Positions 6,094 to 8,604 of a stretch of 8,604 nucleotides of DNA are shown one piece after another. The position numbers were made by a program, and so were the translations under genes. Position 1 is the stretch's first letter; the number at the start of each line of letters is the position of its first letter. Under the pieces are notes generated by a model. It was not told where the DNA came from and searched no databases. It was given only the letters and a program-made list of their open reading frames with translations. This DNA is from Candidatus Bathyarchaeota archaeon (GTDB taxonomy: Archaea; Thermoproteota; Bathyarchaeia; Bathyarchaeales; SOJC01), in assembly GCA_030641425.1 (NCBI GenBank), contig DAOWHM010000029.1, positions 1 to 8,604 of the forward strand, written 5' to 3'.

Positions 6094-6678
6094 TTACCTA
6101 GCGTCCACAGATTTTCTTGGGGCACCACAATTTGCACAAGATGTTGCTGTTTGAGGGTAAAGACTTCCACAATAATCACATGGAGCCATAACCTCTTTTT
6201 CTCTGCTTGATGCTGTTATGATCGTTGGCTTAACCACTTGAAGTTCAAGTGTTTCACTGGTCGCATCCGGACGTCCCTTGATGGCTACTACCCCTTTAAT
6301 TGACCAGCGAACGTTTGCGTCTAGTCCATCGAAGGACTCGCGACCACCAGCTGGGATGTTGACAGTAACCGAAAAAGTCTTTTTGAAGCCTGGAACAATA
6401 TGCATCTTCCCACCTGCTTTTGGATAGGCAGAATGCAAGGTGGCTACATCCCAATATACACGTCGCACTTTCCGTTGAAGTCTTTCGTTATATACCCATC
6501 TTTCACGCCTTCTTCTTTCGACACATAGCAGTTCAGCTCTAACTTCGGATGCTTCGAACTCTTCTCTGCTTGACACGGTAATAGTGGCGCTCAGATCCTC
6601 TCCCAAGCCAATTGTGTTACTGGAAATTGTCAAGAGAACTCCAACCTTAGGTTTTGTGAATCTCTTAAAAAACCCCAA
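6094..6678 (-). CDS. arrestin-like beta-sandwich protein with C-terminal zinc ribbon
   Basis: A 194-residue protein. Residues 10-155 read as an arrestin/Spo0M-like beta sandwich: VGVLLTISSNTIGLGEDLSA opens with alternating strands and the usual turn, followed by ASEVRAELLCVE. A charged loop (RRRRERWVYNERLQRKVRR) comes next, then FKKTFSVTVNIPAGG and FDGLDANVRWSIKGVVAIKG. The last 30 residues hold a zinc ribbon with Cys 167, 170, 181 and 184 (CDYC, CANC). The start is TTG at 6676-6678. An in-frame stop lies just upstream, and the ribosome site is weak. There is no signal peptide or membrane segment. It is divergent from a pair encoding a helical protein and an SPFH protein that also carries zinc ribbons, suggesting a shared membrane-associated function. 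The beta-sandwich assignment is from pattern and not certain. Confidence 0.75.
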   Translation of the reverse strand: MGFFKRFTKPKVGVLLTISSNTIGLGEDLSATITVSSREEFEASEVRAELLCVERRRRERWVYNERLQRKVRRVYWDVATLHSAYPKAGGKMHIVPGFKKTFSVTVNIPAGGRESFDGLDANVRWSIKGVVAIKGRPDATSETLELQVVKPTIITASSREKEVMAPCDYCGSLYPQTATSCANCGAPRKSVDAR

Positions 6679-6724
6679 CGACCATCATCCCAGTCGAAAT
6701 AGACCATTCCTTCAGAGCAAGAAT

Positions 6725-6803
6725 TTGTCTAATAACCGCTACAAAACAATTAGAACCCTTATATATATTATCGAGTCTCATTTGAACTAATTAATTGTCT
6801 AAT
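6725..6803. promoter_or_regulatory. divergent promoter of the arrestin/SPFH module
   Basis: TTATATATATTA at 6759-6770 is a TATA box usable in both directions. It gives starts near 6735 leftward and near 6790 rightward. An exact 9-base repeat, TTGTCTAAT, flanks it at 6725-6733 and 6795-6803, each about 35 bases from the centre of the box, near the two predicted start sites. They are direct rather than inverted repeats. They may be sites for a shared regulator; this is inferred. Confidence 0.5.
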
Positions 6804-6821
6804 TGCGAAGAGGGTTGTTGA

Positions 6822-7346
6822 TTGACAGAGAAGGAAACGATTGAGAGAGTAAAACAGAAACAAGGCGTTCTATCTCAAATCCAAAATTTCTTCACTGCAG
6901 GATATGGAACCAAAGAAGATCTAAGAGAGCTTGACAAGAAACTCCGCGATATGTACTACGAAGAACTCCGCGATATGCGTCACGTATGGGAAGATGTCTA
7001 TCTGGCAGTTTTGAATGCAAATCTTTCAACCCCAAAGAGTGATTTCAAACAAATCATCCAAGTTTTGGACCGCGTCATGGAGAAGGTGAGACATGCTGAC
7101 TATGGCTACGCGGGCCTCATGGATAGGAAAGGGCACATAAGGGAAGAGGAACTCGCTCGAGTTTTCAATTATGATCAGACACTAGACGATGACATAGAAA
7201 CCTTGAAGAAAACTGTTAAGAAAGTTTATAGTGAAACTGAGGTTGAGAATTGGACAAACTTACAAGGTGAAGTGAAAGAAATAAAAGCCTTATTACTCAG
7301 CTTTGAGAACAGATGGCGTGACAGAGAAAGCCAATTCAGGCCATAA
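6822..7346 (+). CDS. helical, charged protein of the SPFH module
   Basis: A 174-residue protein, almost entirely predicted helix with a high content of Glu, Lys, Asp and Arg. Long amphipathic segments occur at about 28-65 (EDLRELDKKLRDMYYEELRD) and 125-172 (DDIETLKKTVKKVY, then EVKEIKALLLSFENRWRD), suggesting coiled-coil or bundle packing. LRDMYYEE/LRDMRH near residues 41-54 is an eight-residue tandem duplication, also exact in DNA over 14 bases. The start is TTG at 6822, with GAGGG seven bases upstream. There is no membrane segment or catalytic motif. It is 21 bases upstream of the SPFH gene and surely cotranscribed. The position recalls PspA-type partners of SPFH proteins, but the sequence does not show the PspA pattern, so I leave the function open. 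Confidence 0.8.
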   Translation: MTEKETIERVKQKQGVLSQIQNFFTAGYGTKEDLRELDKKLRDMYYEELRDMRHVWEDVYLAVLNANLSTPKSDFKQIIQVLDRVMEKVRHADYGYAGLMDRKGHIREEELARVFNYDQTLDDDIETLKKTVKKVYSETEVENWTNLQGEVKEIKALLLSFENRWRDRESQFRP

Positions 7347-7367
7347 AGAACTTTGAGTTAATGGAAA

Positions 7368-8441
7368 ATGCCAGTCATAGAAAAAGTTGCTTGGGATTTC
7401 GGAAGCGCTGAAGACCTTGCGTACAGGTTCCCAAAACTCTCCTTGAAATATGGAAGCCAAGTCATCGTCAGAGAAAATCAATGGGGCATTTTCTTCCGAG
7501 ACGGAAAAGCTTACGACGTTTTTGGTCCCGGCAGACATACTATAACCAGCAATAATGTCCCCCTTCTCACGGGAGTCTTAAAAGCTCTAAGGATAATCGG
7601 TGATATCTTTGAGTGTGAAGTCGTATTCGTAAGCAACAGTCAATTTAGAGGTAACTTCGGTGGAAAAGCTTACTCAGCTCCAAGTGGACCAATACAATAC
7701 CAAGCAGAACTTGGCTTCTATGGCTACCTACTCTACAAAGTAGAAGACCCGAAACTATTCGTTGTGGAATTTTTTGGAAACCGAGGAGCCAGCACATCAA
7801 ACGACGTTGAGAACTACATCCGAGGCTTCTTAAATGAAAGGGTTATAGATGAATTCGCCCACTATGACATTTTCAACTTGGTTAAGAATGTGGATGAGAC
7901 TACCGACAAGCTCGCACTTGTAATCAAAGATGAAGCTGCAAGAATCGGTTTGAAAGTGATAGACACTGTCTTTGAGGGCATTAAGATTCCGGAGGAAGCA
8001 CGACGATTCGCCTCAGGAATGGGACAACAAGCGATGACTATGCAATATATGAAAGAGACTACTGCTGAACTCCCAGAAGGAGGAGGTGGAGCAGCTGCCG
8101 CAGGAGTTGGAGCAGGAGTTGGAATTGCCATGGGAACAGCGATGGCGAAAGGAATGCAGGCTTCTCAGACCACAGCTTCTCCACAAAAACTCGTAATATG
8201 CCAAAGTTGCGAAACGCCAAATCCCTTTGGAACCAAATTCTGCGGAAACTGTGGAGCCAAACTCACCCCAGCGCCGAAAGTAAAATGCCCCAAGTGTGGA
8301 GCAGAAATGCCTACAACAATGAAGTTCTGCGGGAAATGTGGATCTCAACTAAAACCAAAAGAGATAGAGTGTCCCAAATGCAAAAGTAAAAACCCAGAGT
8401 CTAACAAGTTTTGTGGTAGTTGTGGAGCGAAACTCCAATAA
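7368..8441 (+). CDS. SPFH-domain protein with three C-terminal zinc ribbons
   Basis: A 357-residue protein. Residues about 3-215 match the SPFH (stomatin/prohibitin-like) domain of the YdjI or 'virion core protein-like' type. It starts with IEKVAWDFGSAEDLAYRFP and GSQVIVRENQWGIFFRDGKA, then FGPGRHTITSNNVPLLTG; later helices carry VIKDEAARIGLKVIDTVFEG. A Gly/Ala-rich segment (238-263) follows and might insert into or lie on a membrane. Three zinc ribbons then come at 28-29 residue spacing: Cys 278/281/292/295, 307/310/321/324 and 335/338/349/352. The start is ATG at 7368; the ribosome site is weak, so translation may depend on the upstream gene. SPFH proteins oligomerise on membranes and organise partners; the ribbons here probably bind proteins. 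No signal peptide or classical N-terminal membrane helix is seen. Confidence 0.85.
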   Translation: MPVIEKVAWDFGSAEDLAYRFPKLSLKYGSQVIVRENQWGIFFRDGKAYDVFGPGRHTITSNNVPLLTGVLKALRIIGDIFECEVVFVSNSQFRGNFGGKAYSAPSGPIQYQAELGFYGYLLYKVEDPKLFVVEFFGNRGASTSNDVENYIRGFLNERVIDEFAHYDIFNLVKNVDETTDKLALVIKDEAARIGLKVIDTVFEGIKIPEEARRFASGMGQQAMTMQYMKETTAELPEGGGGAAAAGVGAGVGIAMGTAMAKGMQASQTTASPQKLVICQSCETPNPFGTKFCGNCGAKLTPAPKVKCPKCGAEMPTTMKFCGKCGSQLKPKEIECPKCKSKNPESNKFCGSCGAKLQ

Positions 8442-8557
8442 CCCACCATTCACATTTTCACACCTACTACTTGAAGACACAAACAACCTTTCAATAAGTA
8501 CATAGCAGCAAAAGATAGGACAAACACAGACAGCGAGAGTTCACTGCAAAGTAAGCC

Positions 8558-8565
8558 TTTATAAG
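8558..8565 (+). promoter_or_regulatory. TATA-like site near the window end
   Basis: TTTATAAG follows a gene-free stretch after the SPFH stop. Transcription would begin near 8587, so it may serve a gene starting just beyond the window. The rest of 8442-8604 shows no reading frame of note and no strong T-tract terminator. Confidence 0.35.
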
Positions 8566-8604
8566 AAGCTTCCTGAATCTTTTGAACGAAAATAGTCGCA
8601 GGTA

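Noticed and set aside
5983..6210. A 75-codon rightward reading frame after herA
   Set aside because: It overlaps the antisense of the arrestin-like gene, has an unlikely Cys/Trp/Ser-rich composition, and has no ribosome site.
7862..8348. Two leftward frames inside the SPFH gene
   Set aside because: Their Ser/Pro/Ala and Cys/His-rich sequences are the antisense of the Gly/Ala segment and the zinc ribbons.

Overview
The window looks archaeal. Promoter-like sequences are TATA boxes about 25 bases ahead of the expected start sites, not bacterial -35/-10 pairs. Most genes start with TTG or GTG behind a good Shine-Dalgarno site. The gene content includes an Lrp-type regulator and a NurA-HerA pair, which is typical of archaeal DNA-end processing. 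The sequence is moderately AT-rich. A Thermoproteota-like lineage such as Bathyarchaeia would fit, but the sequence alone does not settle the lineage.

Layout. (1) 1-192 is the tail of a rightward gene cut by the window edge. It converges on a leftward Lrp/AsnC-like regulator (232-759). (2) 760-1368 is a long gap without a protein gene. It holds the regulator's promoter, a conspicuously GC-rich block (about 865-1082) that folds into several hairpins and may be a structured RNA, and the promoter of the next operon. (3) 1369-2791 is a tight three-gene operon of small proteins, each with an N-terminal beta-rich domain and a C-terminal winged helix. A fourth member (2905-3321) faces the operon on the other strand. 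(4) 3322-3418 is a compact divergent promoter with a palindromic TATA box and two copies of a 10-base direct repeat. (5) 3419-5975 encodes a NurA-family nuclease and a HerA-family ATPase, one base apart. (6) 6094-8441 is a second module around a divergent promoter: an arrestin-like protein with a zinc ribbon (leftward), then a helical protein and an SPFH protein with three zinc ribbons (rightward). (7) 8442-8604 carries no gene but has a TATA-like site pointing out of the window.

How the parts may work together. HerA and NurA normally form a DNA-translocating, end-resecting machine, usually encoded with Mre11-Rad50. Here those partners are absent from the window, and four related winged-helix proteins sit beside the pair. 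The four fall into two subfamilies, and one is transcribed divergently from nurA out of a shared operator-like promoter. That arrangement suggests a dedicated DNA-processing or defence system, possibly with its own DNA-binding adaptors or regulators; this is an inference. The SPFH/arrestin/helical module resembles membrane-stress neighbourhoods and is probably a separate unit.
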